Origin: Cystobasidium ongulense
Lineage: Eukaryota > Basidiomycota > Cystobasidiomycetes > Cystobasidiales > Cystobasidiaceae
Direction of reading: 5' to 3'
DNA: 64,000 nucleotides
Assembly (NCBI GenBank): GCA_022835595.1
Contig: BQUP01000004.1
Span: 1-64,000 of the forward strand
Below, in pieces: positions 32,837-44,878 of the stretch. A model generated the notes under the pieces. That model was not told the origin of the DNA and did no database searches. It was given only the letters and a program-made list of their open reading frames with translations. The position numbers and the translations under genes were made by a program. The first letter of the stretch is position 1; each line of letters begins with the position of its first letter.

Positions 32837-35800
32837 CTATCGCAAGGCAGCAAGTCCAACGAGTCGTGGCTTATTAGCATTATTCTGTTCGGGAGTGACG
32901 CGACTGTCTGAATCGCTGTCGTCATCGTCGTCGCTCTCATCACTACTGTCAGCAGACTGTGTTGGAGGTTGTTGGGTGGCTTTCACCGCGAGATTGACTC
33001 TGGGTATAGGTCCGGAATTTCTTCTTTCCGCCAATTTACCTTGGAAGCGATTGGAGATTGCACTGATTGAATTGCTGCGCGGCAGAACCGAAGGTATTGC
33101 CATAGCCGTAATAGCGGGGGGCAAGATGCTTCTTTTCGTATTACTTCTGGTCTGTGTTCCGATAGAGCCAGAGTCGGCGCTAACTTGTCGCACAGTTTGT
33201 GCACGTCCTTTCACGACAGCATGCGGCTGCGACTTCGTGCTATACCCCACATTCGATGATGTTGGCGAGCTGGGTTCAGATAACAGCTCCTGCGATGCAT
33301 GAGAACCAACCTCCAGGTTATCTCCGCTTGCAGTGGCGACTTCTACCTCGGGCTGCAGGGCTACTTCTCCGTCACTAGGCGATTCAGTTGCTGCCGCGTC
33401 GGCAGGTTGTGGGACTATTGCGTCGGCGGCGGACGATGCCTTTGGAGATTCGACATCTAACTCGGAGGTCATTCTAGCATCGTCGCTCGTAGCAGTTGCA
33501 CTGTCTTGTAAGAATTGATGAGGCAGCTCCGAGCTCGGTAGGACGCCTTGGGATTTGACAAAAGTGCGCTGAATGTCAGCATCTAGTGATTCCCTGAATT
33601 AGCTAAAGTTCCTGGTGCAGATACGTTTGTATCACTCACCTGACTGACTATCCCGACTAGATTGGCTTTCCTCGTCTGAACCGTGCGCACCATTGTGCGC
33701 ATCAAGGTCATGCCTTTCTGCGGCGATCATGCTTCTTTCGTCAAATGATGATTGCATTAACTCGTCGATCTGGGATGCAGTGTCGAATCCCGTTTGGAGC
33801 GGAGAGGGGGTTGGGCCAAAGTCTCTGAATCTGAGTTTCTCTGGTAGAAGTTGCGTTTGCTCAAGTTCGTCCATTTGAGAGGCATCTGACCCATTTGGGC
33901 TGCTTTGACTGCCGAGAGCTGCAAACATAGGCTGTGACATCTCGCTATCTAAAGCTGACAAGCATGGGTACAGTCTTTGAGCATCCCGCGATGGGGATGG
34001 AATACTCGTAGAATTGATGAACTCGGGCACAAGCGTTGTGGAAGCGTTGATCGCAGGCTTTGTCGCTGCAATCTCATTCGGAGGGACTGCCTTGTTATTG
34101 TCGATGTTTGTAGGAGCTGACGTGTGAGATGGGATAGACGGAGGGCTTGGCTCGGAAGTTACCGACATAAGCGTTTGTGCAGAGAAAGGCTCGCTGGACA
34201 TTGTATTTCCATTGGGGAACGTAAGCCCCAGGGCGCTTTCGGGTATGTCGAGGATGGCATTGTCAACGGTAAATTGCGCTCCACCGTTTTCTTTCAGATA
34301 TGCCAGAGGGCTTGACATAGAGTCTTGCGTAGTTTTGAGGACGGGTGACTTCGGCCCATCTTCCCCTGCAGGTCGATGAGAGCCGGAAGGGGACCCCGTA
34401 GATGCTGAGAGCCCTCCAAGAGGTGAGCCAGTCGATACTTGCGTCTCTACAATTGGCGCAGATGAGGCCGCGGGCAGGTCTACTGGGGGTGTCGAACTAT
34501 CCTTTTCTATAGTCGTGCTGCCTCCTTCTTCCGGCAGGGATTTACTCTTGGCCTCGCCAGAAGACACCATTTGTGCAATGGCCTCTAGTAAAATCTGGCT
34601 CTCATTTGCATTATCATTATTGGTGATGCCCGTCATCTGCACAGGATGCTCCGGCGAGGGGTCTCTTCCCTCCACGTCTTGTACAACGGGAGGGCTGAGA
34701 GATCGTACGTTTGGTATCGCAGCAGGTGTGTTGCCGGTGCCTTCGGGACCGGTGTCTGAGTCCTCATCACTTTCGTCGCTCGCCGCTTCTGGTGAGGAGC
34801 TTGCATTACGAGCACGCTTGACTGGCCATTGTCGTTTTACTGAAACGCCGGTCACTTGCTGGTCATCTTCATCATCTGAGCTGGAGCTGTCCTCTGAATC
34901 ACTGTCGGAGTCGTCACTCTGAATATCTTCGAGGAACTGAAATATGCGTGGCTCAGCACGCACTTCTTGTTCCAATAGAGTAGTGGAAGTGACCTGCTCA
35001 GCCGGCGGCGCATCCAAATCGTCAAAGGACACGGCATCTGTCACGGCTGGCGGCGAAAATGCAGGAATGGCGGAAGAAGGAGGCGAAGGCGAAGGCGCCG
35101 AAGTGAGTTTGGCCGGCTTCTCTACTTGCCCCAGTTGGGACTGACTTCGAGCTTGATTAACATTACTTTGGTTATCTGGTACCTCCATGGAAGGAGCTAT
35201 TGTTAGATCGGCGTTTGTCTTTGACAGACTGGCGGAAGGCTTTGATGAGTCGATCATAACACTATATTTCGGCGAAGAGCTTCGAGTCTTCGCGGAAACC
35301 TTTGATGGCCCAGGTGTTGCATCTGGTCGATCGACCGAAAGATTCACAGGATTGTCTGATACGTGATCCAAACCTGTAGGAGGTCTAGCAATCGGGGGCG
35401 AAGGTGATTCAACAACCGCCACGGACGAAAGTGCGACACTGGCACCGGTCATAGGCTCTGTAGAAAAGGATTGACGGGGAGCCTTGACGAGACTTTTGCG
35501 GGGGGAAGCAGGGGACCTTGTCCGCCGGACTGGAATTTCTACGACTGGCCGGCGCAATGATGCAATTGGCGATTTAGGAGCAGCTTGTGTTTTCGGAACG
35601 AACAGCGCAGGTCCCAATCCTGCGTTCGAAGCCTTCGCCGATCCGAGACTGCTGAAGTCATTGACTGTGGAACCGCTTCCAGATGCAACAGGCGCAGTGG
35701 CGTTGACATCTGTCGTTGCGTCCGGTGTGTCAGACGTTCCGATGGATACTTCATGCTTGGAAGGTTTCGCTTGACTTGCTTTGTCTGAGGTGGGCACTTG

Positions 35801-37893
35801 CAGACGTTCGCCGGATGTTGCTTTTGCATGTCCCTGGACAAGGTTTTGCATGATTCTAGACGGAGTAGTATACAGTATACGTTTCCCAAATTTCGAAGAA
35901 CTTGCTGGAGTCTTCCCGTTACCTGAAATCGATTTATCCCCTTCCGTATCCGCCAAGGGCTGCTCAGTAGCGGTAGGGGTGGTCTTCACAGGCGACGTGA
36001 CCCTCGGGTGGAGACCACTGCGAGCGATATTTGTGAAATCAACGGAAGAGGGTATCGAAGGAGTGATAGCTGGAGAACGCGAGGGTAATAGAGAGGAGTC
36101 TTGGCGACGTGAAGATTGCAAGTCAGTCGGCTCAGGGAGATAAAAGCCAGCGTCTTCGTCGTCTGTATGATTTGTGTCGTCGTCTTTATATTCGCGCATT
36201 TCGAAGTGGTGAAGTTCTGTATCGCTTTCTTCATCATGCAGGCGAATTCGCAACGACAAAGATGAGCTTGCCAATTCTGCTTGCGACGCGTGCGCATGAA
36301 ACAACTGTGACGGTGGTGCACGGACAGCATTAGAGCTTCTTGGATCCGACTGCGTAGAAATTCCAGGTCCGCTGAAAGATGTCGAGGATGACGGCAAGGT
36401 CTCAGACACTATTAGAGAAGGGGACGATTTCTTTCCACCAGAGTATTGTGAACTTTTTTGCGTATTGTCATCAAATCTAGCTGGCGATATACGCACATCG
36501 AGCTGGTCGTCATTTCGGAGATCTGCTTTAGAGTGGTCTTGACCTGCTGACACTGTACCAGCTTGTATTTTATCGTTCTTCTCGGTACGTTCGGGGGAGG
36601 CTCTGGATGTCGTTCGCGTGAGCTCCTTAGAGACTGGTTGGCGCTTCTTAGGCTTTTTAGACTGCTTTGGCTTCTCAGATGCTGCCTGTATAATGGTACT
36701 GATTGTAGACGAAGGGACTTTTACAACTCTGTCTTCTGTGTCGGGAATTGCTTGAGGATCAGGGGTGGAAGCGGAAGTAGACGCGTTGTTGGAAGCCGAC
36801 CGGCCAGCTGTGAATACAGCAGCAGTTACTGGATCAGATCTAGCAGCGGAGGTTGATGCGACTGATGCTAGGTCCTGACTAGGCAATGTTGTGCTTGCGG
36901 CGTCTAAAGAAGTGTTTCTTGCGGGTAGCAAAGGTGCGATTGCGCTGGTACTACTCGTTTCGCCTAACTTTAACCCTTGCTGACGCTCCGCTCTTCTTTT
37001 CTTCTTCTTTTTCCTCTTTGGAACGTTTACAGAGCTATTATTCGGTGGGTGTAGGATGCTTTCTTCATGCGAAGGTTGCTGCTCGCAATCAGAGACTTGC
37101 TGCATTTCATTCCGGCAAACCGCAAGCTTTGCGGCTGGTTCAGGCCCTATCAACAAGAAAGGACGGTCAGAGACTTGGTATGCATTGCCATGCATGTATG
37201 TAATGATTGACATACCGTTCGCGGGTGCAGTTTTAGGCGCCGCCGCTAGGACCGCCGGTGTACTTGAAGTCTCCTGACGCGAGGGCGAGTCTACTGCCGT
37301 TGGGGAAGAGGGCTTTATCCTTTCAACAGCCTTTTTTGGTATATACAGACTAGTGTCTTGCACAGAGGATGCGTCTTTTGTATTATTTGCTAGGCTTGGT
37401 ATCTCCTGCTTCCTTCGCTTGCGGCCTCTCTGCTCAGACTTGCTGGAATTATCGGCCTGGAGAGTGACTAACGAATTAGGCAGATGCCCGGTATCAGAGT
37501 GTGTTTCGGACGGAGGAGTAGCAGCACGCTTGCGCTTCTTTGAGGCAACTAGATGTGGAGGTAGGGCTGTAGGGAGACTCGGAAGTCCTTTTGCGCGATC
37601 AGCTGGTGCAGCATGATTAGTGGGTGGATGCGAGATAGAAGCGACATTGCTGGGCTTGATTGATGATCCTGATGTTGACGCATTGATGCTTACGGCAGAC
37701 GAGTCTGTAATAACCGTTACACCCTGACTATGAGCGCGGCTACTCTTCCATGTACTGTAATCCAAATTTCGCGACGCTTACCTGCAAGCCCACGGTCCTT
37801 CTTGTTGCGTCTGCGTTTCTTCTTTGAGATGGACGTATCCATACCTCCAGCTGCAATAACCTCAGTAGCAGCACCTGCGCTCAACTGCGCCAT
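32837..37893 (-). CDS. Large disordered, nuclear-type protein of unknown family
   Basis: About 1,580 residues. ATG at 37893 starts a short exon rich in Lys/Arg (ISKKKRRRNKKDRGLA); intron 37781-37705 joins it to the main exon. A further intron lies at about 37213-37147, and one near 33640-33560 leads to the last exon ending LAALR at 32837. The protein is almost entirely Ser/Thr/Pro-rich low complexity with repeated basic clusters (KKRKRAATPP, GRKRRKQE, PKRKKKKKRRAERQQ) that look like nuclear localisation signals, and acidic runs (SDDSDSDSEDSSSSDDEDD). Short conserved-looking motifs occur near the C-terminus (FRDFGPTPSPLQTGFDTASQ). No globular domain is recognised. Nuclear or nucleolar scaffold is a guess. 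Confidence 0.7.
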
Positions 37894-37962
37894 CGTGCAG
37901 GTTGGCCAGAGACTTATCGCTGTATCATTCATTATCCGCGAAATACTTGCAAGCAATCGAAA

Positions 37963-38190
37963 ATGTGGCGATCACTATTCGGGCTTCGGCAAGTCGTGCA
38001 AGAGCTCAACACGACACATGTTCGCAAGAAACCATGCATGACAATGACTTGCCTCAAGGTCTTTGAAGAGAGACCATACATACCTAGACTACAACTTCGT
38101 TCGTTGCTTCCGTCCGGTGTCCATTTTGACCAAGAGATTTACCTAGATATGATGAAGCACATTCATGAAGAGCTAACGATACTGTCGTAA
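37963..38190 (+). CDS. Possible 75-residue protein
   Basis: An ATG-initiated open frame 70 bp from, and divergent to, the large disordered gene. The protein starts MWRSLFGLRQVVQELN and contains MTMTCLKVFEERPYIP. The amphipathic basic N-terminus could act as a mitochondrial import signal. There is no recognisable family and no intron, so it may be chance sequence in a promoter. Confidence 0.3.
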   Translation: MWRSLFGLRQVVQELNTTHVRKKPCMTMTCLKVFEERPYIPRLQLRSLLPSGVHFDQEIYLDMMKHIHEELTILS

Positions 38191-38350
38191 TAGCAGGTAT
38201 ATACTGAGACTACAGGCGGTATTAAACGATATTGGGTATGAAAGAATTGTAGTTTAGTGGAAGACGGGAAAGACAGGTGGAAAGAAAGGTTCAAGGAGTC
38301 GTAAAGTCCGAATATCCAACGCGGGCTGCATGCGTCACTTTGGTAGAAGG

Positions 38351-41300
38351 CTATTTAGCTGTAATCTCCACCTGAGCGTCATGGCTGCCTTTTGTACACG
38401 CGAGAACATCGGCAGCATCTCCAATAGCGGGCGGGGGAGAGCTGCCCTCGTGATTGTCTTTGGGTACTCCGCGTGTAGATGGGGCTTCTTCGCTAATATC
38501 GTCGTTTTCATCGTGGGATATGGCTTCCGTAGTCTCCACGGTGTGCGCATTCGCTCCTACGTCTTCTTCAACCTCTTCTTCAACCTCTTGACCTGAGAAA
38601 ATCCAATCGTGTTGGACTATGAGACTTGCAACGAGTTTGGCAGCTTTGCCGAGATTGGACACTGCAGAAGTATATTTGTCGTTAGTATTCTAGGGTTCAG
38701 AAAAGTTGACCGTATACTGAACCTACTGAGAAGTGCATAACTATCACTCCCTTCAGGTGGTCGTAGTATAGTAGGCGCAAACACAATAGCGAGATTGGGA
38801 GCATGCATTTGATTTTCCAGCTCATGCTCCGCTATAAGGTGAAGATGTTCGCAGAGTCTATCGAGGAGATGGAACGAAGTAGCTGGAAGACGCCAGACGA
38901 GATCACGAATGGCACACAGACGTTCTTCGTAACCTTCTACATTGTTCGCTTCGATGAATGCTGAATAGAAATTAGGTGAGATGATTTCGGGTAGTTCGCG
39001 AAGCCATAGCTTAGTGAGCGACGCGAGATTGTGTGGGTCCGAAAAGGCTGGATTGGTCTGAGAGTCAAGGGCCTCGCCGGCTGAAGGAGAAAATATACTG
39101 TTCAAATGATAGTCCAATACGCCTTCGAATTGAAGCTTACCATTAAGCTTGGCTTGCATAAGCTGCATCACGCGATTCTCCCCTGGTACGCGATAAATTC
39201 CAGTCTGAAAAAGCAAAACTATCAGCGACTATGCACGGAAAGTTGAGTTCTTATCCTGTTGGTTATTAATTTACCTCCAACAGCCCTCTGCTCTCGACCT
39301 CTTTGAACAGGAATTCTGCGATCTTGGGGATTTTCCCTCCATCCCGAGCGACTAGTCTCTCTAGCAGTATTCCGAATATTTTCGTACCACCGCTTGATCC
39401 ACTGGTCGGTGCTAAATCATGATTTTCACTGTTTCTTTCCGGTATAGTATCCGGCTGTATACCTCTTTGATGAAGAGCTTCACCCAAATCCAGCTTACCA
39501 ATAGCTTCTAGATAGCTAGTACGTTTGTTTGCGATGCTAACTCCGGTACTGGAAAGTACTTGTCTCCATTTATCTGCTTCCTGTTTACTTGCAGCTTGCA
39601 AGACTGCAACTTCGCCTTCTTCAGTGAGTAATTCAAATACATCACCTTTACTTGCTGAGTATGTAACGCGTAGAGTAGAATTTGCGACAGGTAATAAATA
39701 AGCAGCTTTTGACTGATTTGAAATTGAAGCTTTCAATCTATCTTCATCTATATCAAACGTAGATTGAAGAGGGGAGGAAGGAGCGAAACTAGGAATTATA
39801 CGAGAAGAGGAAGTAGAAGATGACAATGTCGACGACGATTGGATTTTAGTTCCAGTATAATTCGAGAAACAAGATTTAGCTTGCCAGTTCATGTCATTCG
39901 GTAATTTGTAAAGGTATAGATTCGTTCCTCTTAGAGTGGCGTAAAAAGGTTTCCATCCTTTACTTAGGTCTATTTCCCGAATATTAGCTTCTAAATCGCG
40001 TCGATTGGCAGCTAGAGAAGGGCGCTGTTTGGCGGAAGAACTAGATGGTGAATCTTGTGGTGATTTGGAAGAGTTGGGTATGAAAGAAGACCCAAACAGT
40101 GATGATCCAGAGGAAAAGGATGTAGAGGAGGTAGCAAAGGGGAAAGTCCAGCTTGATGCTTTGACATGCGATCTATGATCCGTCTTTCGTTGTAGCAGGC
40201 CTTCGATCAGTATGATTTGTGAGCTTCGTCTGCATGTCGGCTGAGCATTCACTGTGTTGTGGAAGGGTTGAGGTGACGAAGGAAGAGCAGCGGGTGAAGC
40301 TTTAGGCGACCCAAAAGATGGGAATCTAGCAGTACCAGCTGATCTACTCGATCGTATCGAAGTCTGACCACTGCTTTTCCGCGTAGCGAGAGGGGGTCTC
40401 GTTGGAAAACTTGAAGTAATAGAACTCGGCGTAGAAGCAGTAGAATGGATAGTTGTCGAGGAAGTAGGAATAGGAGGAGCGCTCTTAGGCAAAGTAGGTG
40501 AAATATCAAAAGCAGGAGCTAAGCCTCCAGGAGGAGTACCGGTTGATAACAGATTCTCAGATTTAGCAGATCTGGAATCCATGCTCTTCCTCTTCGTTCC
40601 ATTTGGTAGTTGTGCCGATGGGAATGATGAAGATGCTGAATGAGATGCCTTTATTTGGTTTTCAGGTTCAGCAGTCATTGAAGAAGCTAAGATGCTAGCT
40701 GTACTTTCAATGCATAGTCCTCCAGGCAGTGAAATAGATGGAGGCAGCTGAACTTGAGCAGAAGAAGCCATTTTGCGATGTGCTTTGTTGTTGTCTTTCT
40801 TTCCATTCTGCATTTTACTTGATGGAATCGAGGGTAATTTCGGTACTTTGAGGATATGGTATTGGTGTAATTGAGAAGATTGACGGCGCGATTTATCCGT
40901 TTGGGAGCTTGATAGAGAGTGTATGGAAAGTGTGGATGCGTCCGAAGGAATTGGAGAATGAGCAAGAGAAGCAGACGAGCCACTAGAGAGACCTTCTAAT
41001 TCCTCTTCTGCATCCCCATTTTCTCCTTCGAATCCAGCAGACATTGGAGCATATGAAAACCCGGGAATACGACTTTCAGTTGTTATGTTATACATCATGC
41101 TCCTTCCTCCACCTGCTCCAGCTCCAATTCCAGGCCCTCTACTGCGTTCATCAACTGATTTCCTAGGTCTAGAATAGTTGACTGGTGAAGAAAGGAGTGA
41201 TGATTTAGTGAAGGATGTTAGATCATCTACTGATTTTGAGAATACTTTTTTTGAAGCTGCTAATAGAGATGAATAATCTCCAGATCCTGAAATTGAAGTT

Positions 41301-42838
41301 GAGGTATCTCGTTTACTGTTTTTATGCCATTTGGAACTTCCTTGCTTCTTGTTAAATAGATTGCCTGTCCCGTCTTGTAGGCCAGCACCATCTCCAGCCG
41401 ACGTAGAAGCGGATCCATTCCACACCTCAGTAAAGTTGCGCCTCTTGCCGAGAATAGACTTCCTCCTTGCAGGCTTGGCGGGGGATGCTTCCGTCTCGGT
41501 CGTAGGAGAAGAGCACTGGGACGAATTTATAATCTGATAAGGCGATGAAGCGCCAGACAGAGGCGAGGGCGCATTGAGAGGGGATCTACTGAGGCGTATC
41601 GGAGTATGAGGTGCGGATGGGGAAGATGGAACGGATGGTGATTGAGTAGCTCTTTGCAGAGACGGGTAGAAGCATTGCTGACTGTTCAGAGGAGAACTGG
41701 AGGAAAGAGAGGATCGCTGGCTATTTGCATTGGCTTGTAAGGTCTGGACGTGCAAGTGCATGGATGGAGAGCGGGGACGAGCTGAAGAAGCTGAATTTGG
41801 AGATAGTGCTTGATTAGGGAGAGATCCTCTACGTACGTCTACCCTTAACGGAAAGACAGTCGCGACAGGAGGGACCTTGTGTGGGATGTTCAGATTAGTC
41901 TTGTTACTTTCTATTACATGTCGCTTTTCTGAGGTATCCTTGTGATTTTCCGTTCCATATCGCTTGTCTGAGGTATCCTTGCTATTTTCCATTCCATATC
42001 GCTTGTCTGAGGTATCCTTGCTATTGGTATTACTGTCCTTCGGTGAATGAGATGAAGAAAAGGAACTCATAATCCAAGCTGGGAGGGTGGCTGTTGATTT
42101 TGTCTTTTTCCGAACGTTTACAGGATGGACAGATGGGATGGGGAGCTGGCCATGATTTGATTTCTTGATAGATCCGTCCAGAGGACTGTTCGAGGCACTC
42201 TGAGTCCTGTACATTGGCGAGTTCCTCGCGCTTCCAGCTGAGATTGCAGCCCTCGGAGGAGTGGCGGGGGTAGAGAATGGTGCAGTTGGAAAGTTGGCTG
42301 ATCTTGGTGTCGCTAATGGAGTGTAGAGTGAGGTTGCAGAAGGAGACGTAGAGGTGTGTATTGTGTTACTACTGCTTGTACTCGTGCTGGTGTTTGAGGG
42401 ACAAGTGCCGATACTACCGCCCTCTTGCCTGGTCTCGCGCGTCCCTGCACTGGACAGCGAAGGGGATGGGACAGTCTGGATGGAGCGAGCGGGCGAGGAT
42501 GAGATTGGCGGTACGTCTGACGGTATACTAGGCGAGTCCACGAGGAGTGCTTCGATAGAGTGAGGAGAAGCGATTGAGGGTGGAAGCGTCTGCTGCTGCT
42601 GTGACTGTGGATGGAGTAGAGGAGCGCAAAGGGCTGATGGGGGATGTGATGGGGGTAGACTCTTACTGTTGGAAGCAGCTACTTGATTGGTATTGGTATT
42701 GGCACTAGTCCCAGGTAATGGGACAGTACTGCTTCTTGCTCTCTTGCTCGTGGTCGTCGTCGCAGTCGCGGCAGTTGGCGTGTCCGACGACGCTGATGGT
42801 TGTGCTGCGCTGAATGCGAGCCTGAGCTTGGATAGCAT
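38351..42838 (-). CDS. PH- and RhoGAP-domain protein
   Basis: Rho GTPase-activating protein with a membrane-binding PH domain, the arrangement seen in fungal Bem2/Bem3-type GAPs. ATG at 42838; exons 42838-39275, 39204 to about 38724, and about 38662-38351. The first ~850 residues are Ser/Thr-rich and disordered, with a threefold 13-residue repeat (KDTSDKRYGMENS type). A PH domain (ILIEGLLQRK, then KGWKPFYATLRGTNLYLYKLP and DVFELLTEEGE..QEADKWRQVL) is followed by RhoGAP: FGILLERLVARDGGKIPKIA, GIYRVPGE with the arginine finger, LTKLWLRELPEIIS and APNLAIVFAPTILRP. The tail is acidic. It probably controls Cdc42 or Rho1 at polarity sites. It is the second RhoGAP gene of the window. Confidence 0.88.
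41921..42028. repeat. 39-bp tandem repeat inside the PH-RhoGAP coding region
   Basis: Nearly three direct copies of a 39-base unit (TCGCTTNTCTGAGGTATCCT..), encoding KDTSDKRYG-type 13-residue repeats. The second and third units differ at very few positions, so the expansion looks recent. The length is a multiple of three, so copy number can vary without loss of frame. Confidence 0.85.
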
Positions 42839-44878
42839 GGTGGGTCGGTGCAAGGTGTGTGTAGGTGGAGGATGGTGTCAGTGGTCAGCGCTCTACTCGA
42901 ACACAAGTCAGCAGAGAGTGCCGTGCCGTGCCATGCAGTGCAGTGCAAGTGAGCAGCGAGCAAGCCATAGACTGCAGCCAAACAAGCACGGTAGAACGCG
43001 AGCATTGGCCGTGTGGTCTTCTCGTTGTCTTGTCTTGAGCATCTGCCTTGCCTTGTTGGAGAGAGAAGGACCGGGTCCGGCGACCCGAGTAGTGAAGATC
43101 AGAAGAGCGAATCTCTCTCTCTCTTCTCTGGACTACCGGTACCTTGCGCCGGCAAGCACTTGCTTAGGAGATACTCTTCTGCTTGTCTGCTATGGTGAGT
43201 GTGCTTGTCTCTCTCTCTCTCTGACTCCATGCTGCTCCCTCTTCCCTCTGCTCTACCCTGATGATCGCTTAACCCCATGTGAACAATCCAATTCGGAAAT
43301 TACACACCATGACGAAGAGCATGTTATATAGCATACCGCTGCCTGAGATGCTCTCTACTCTCACTCTTGCTCTTCCATCTCACTTTCATCTACGATTCTA
43401 CAGTGCCCGTGCCGCAATGCTGATGATCGAGCTTCTTTGCTCTCTCTCTTCTTTCTCTCTTCATCTTTCACGCTCCTGCTCTCCTCCCGACAACTCGCTG
43501 GCGACGTGGAATGGTCGCAGTGAGGGCAGCATCCAGCATGCACTACACATAATACCACCAACACTAGGTCAGTCTACTCTCATTTCCTCCCTCCTCCCAT
43601 CATTTCATCCACAATCTACCAAGCCTTCAAAATTTCACAATCCTTCCTCCCCCCAGCTATGATTATACTTCAGATAACAAGAATTGGTATTCCTCGGTCA
43701 GACTAGTGAGAGCAATCTCCTATTTGGTGACTTTATCTTTAAAGCATATAAGTTTCAGCCTTGTATGAGCGCAGTCGTCCTTCTCCTTTTCTCTTCACAA
43801 TCTCTTTCCCTTGAACACCTCGTCGAGTTTTCAGTTTGCTGATGTCTTTCATTATTCAACTTCCCCCTATACAGTGTGATCACCGTGGACCCTTGCAATA
43901 TAGATTCTTTCGCCAAATCAGTACCATCTAGTACTGCACTCCCGTCTTGCATATCCGTCACGTCCTGTCTTCAAGCTTTGCCTCGTTATATGGGGGACAA
44001 TCTAGTGACGTAGAAAGCAAGCGACATAGGGGAGGTTATTCAGCCTATTGAGTGTCATCGCTTACCGTCAATTCTCTTGCTCTGCTCTCCTAACCCCCAG
44101 AACTTTCACCCCATACTATCATCTTCATACACCCTTCTATGCCATATTCCCCTTACCCCATCTCACCTCCCACATCACGATGAACAACGCTTAACGGGCG
44201 GTCATATTTAATGCCTCTCCTCAATATAAAGCTCGCCCTGTTTAAACTCCTTAGTGTACAAATTAGGAGCAGGGACTATGGGTGGAGGAGGGCAGTTGTT
44301 GAGATTTTTTATGTTAAGGTTTCTGAAAAACCACCTTCACCCGCTTCCTCCTTTCATCATCACACACAGTTCGGGTCACATTGTCTGCGTCTGTCTGTCC
44401 TTTGACTGTGATAGCTGTGTATCGCAACATGCGCACTTGTCGTTGTACCGGTACATGCTTCAGTCGCGAACACAGTAACCCCGTTTTCTAGAACATTGCT
44501 TGTCGAGGGCGTCTTTGCACTACTTTGCTTTATTAGACGTTCTTGCCATGTCCTCACTCGTGTTCGTCGCGTTCCTTCTGCGTTGCCTCGATGCCAGTAT
44601 ATTTGAAACTCGACGCACGCGCCCGGGCCGGCTCGTCGCGCTCGCTCACTTGACTCTATCCAACTTCAACACACACTCATTCAGCGACACATCATTACAT
44701 TGCATAGCACTACACTACAAACTGAAACTGAAACTGAAGCTCGTCTGGACGGCTTCTTCGCGTCTTCAAGAACGACGAGGCTCGACTCCAGCTTGACAAT
44801 CGAGAACCATCAATAACAAGCAACATTGGACAAGTACGATAGAATAGAGCAAAGAGTAACAGCAGTATTACAAGTACA
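42839..44878. promoter_or_regulatory. 2-kb divergent, CT-rich non-coding region
   Basis: This is the longest gene-free stretch of the window, between two start codons pointing apart. The plus strand is rich in C and T, with CTCTCT tracts near 43110, 43208-43225 and 43440, and many TTCCTCC/CCTTCC patches near 43570-43650. A TATAAAG element lies near 44225. Several open frames exist but have repeat-driven composition and no splice structure. Long pyrimidine-rich leaders with 5' UTR introns are common in basidiomycetes, so part may be transcribed leader. No tRNA or other RNA is recognised. Confidence 0.5.

Noticed and set aside
32895-36143. Plus-strand frames within the large disordered gene
   Set aside because: Low-complexity sequence leaves the opposite strand open by chance; no start context or splice pattern supports them.
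43110-43450. CT microsatellites as a centromere or origin
   Set aside because: The tracts are short and typical of fungal promoters; nothing supports a special chromosomal role.
42687-43662. Plus-strand frames of 214 and 127 codons rich in Leu and Ser
   Set aside because: Their composition follows the CT-rich tracts, and the first overlaps the start of the PH-RhoGAP gene. No recognisable protein.
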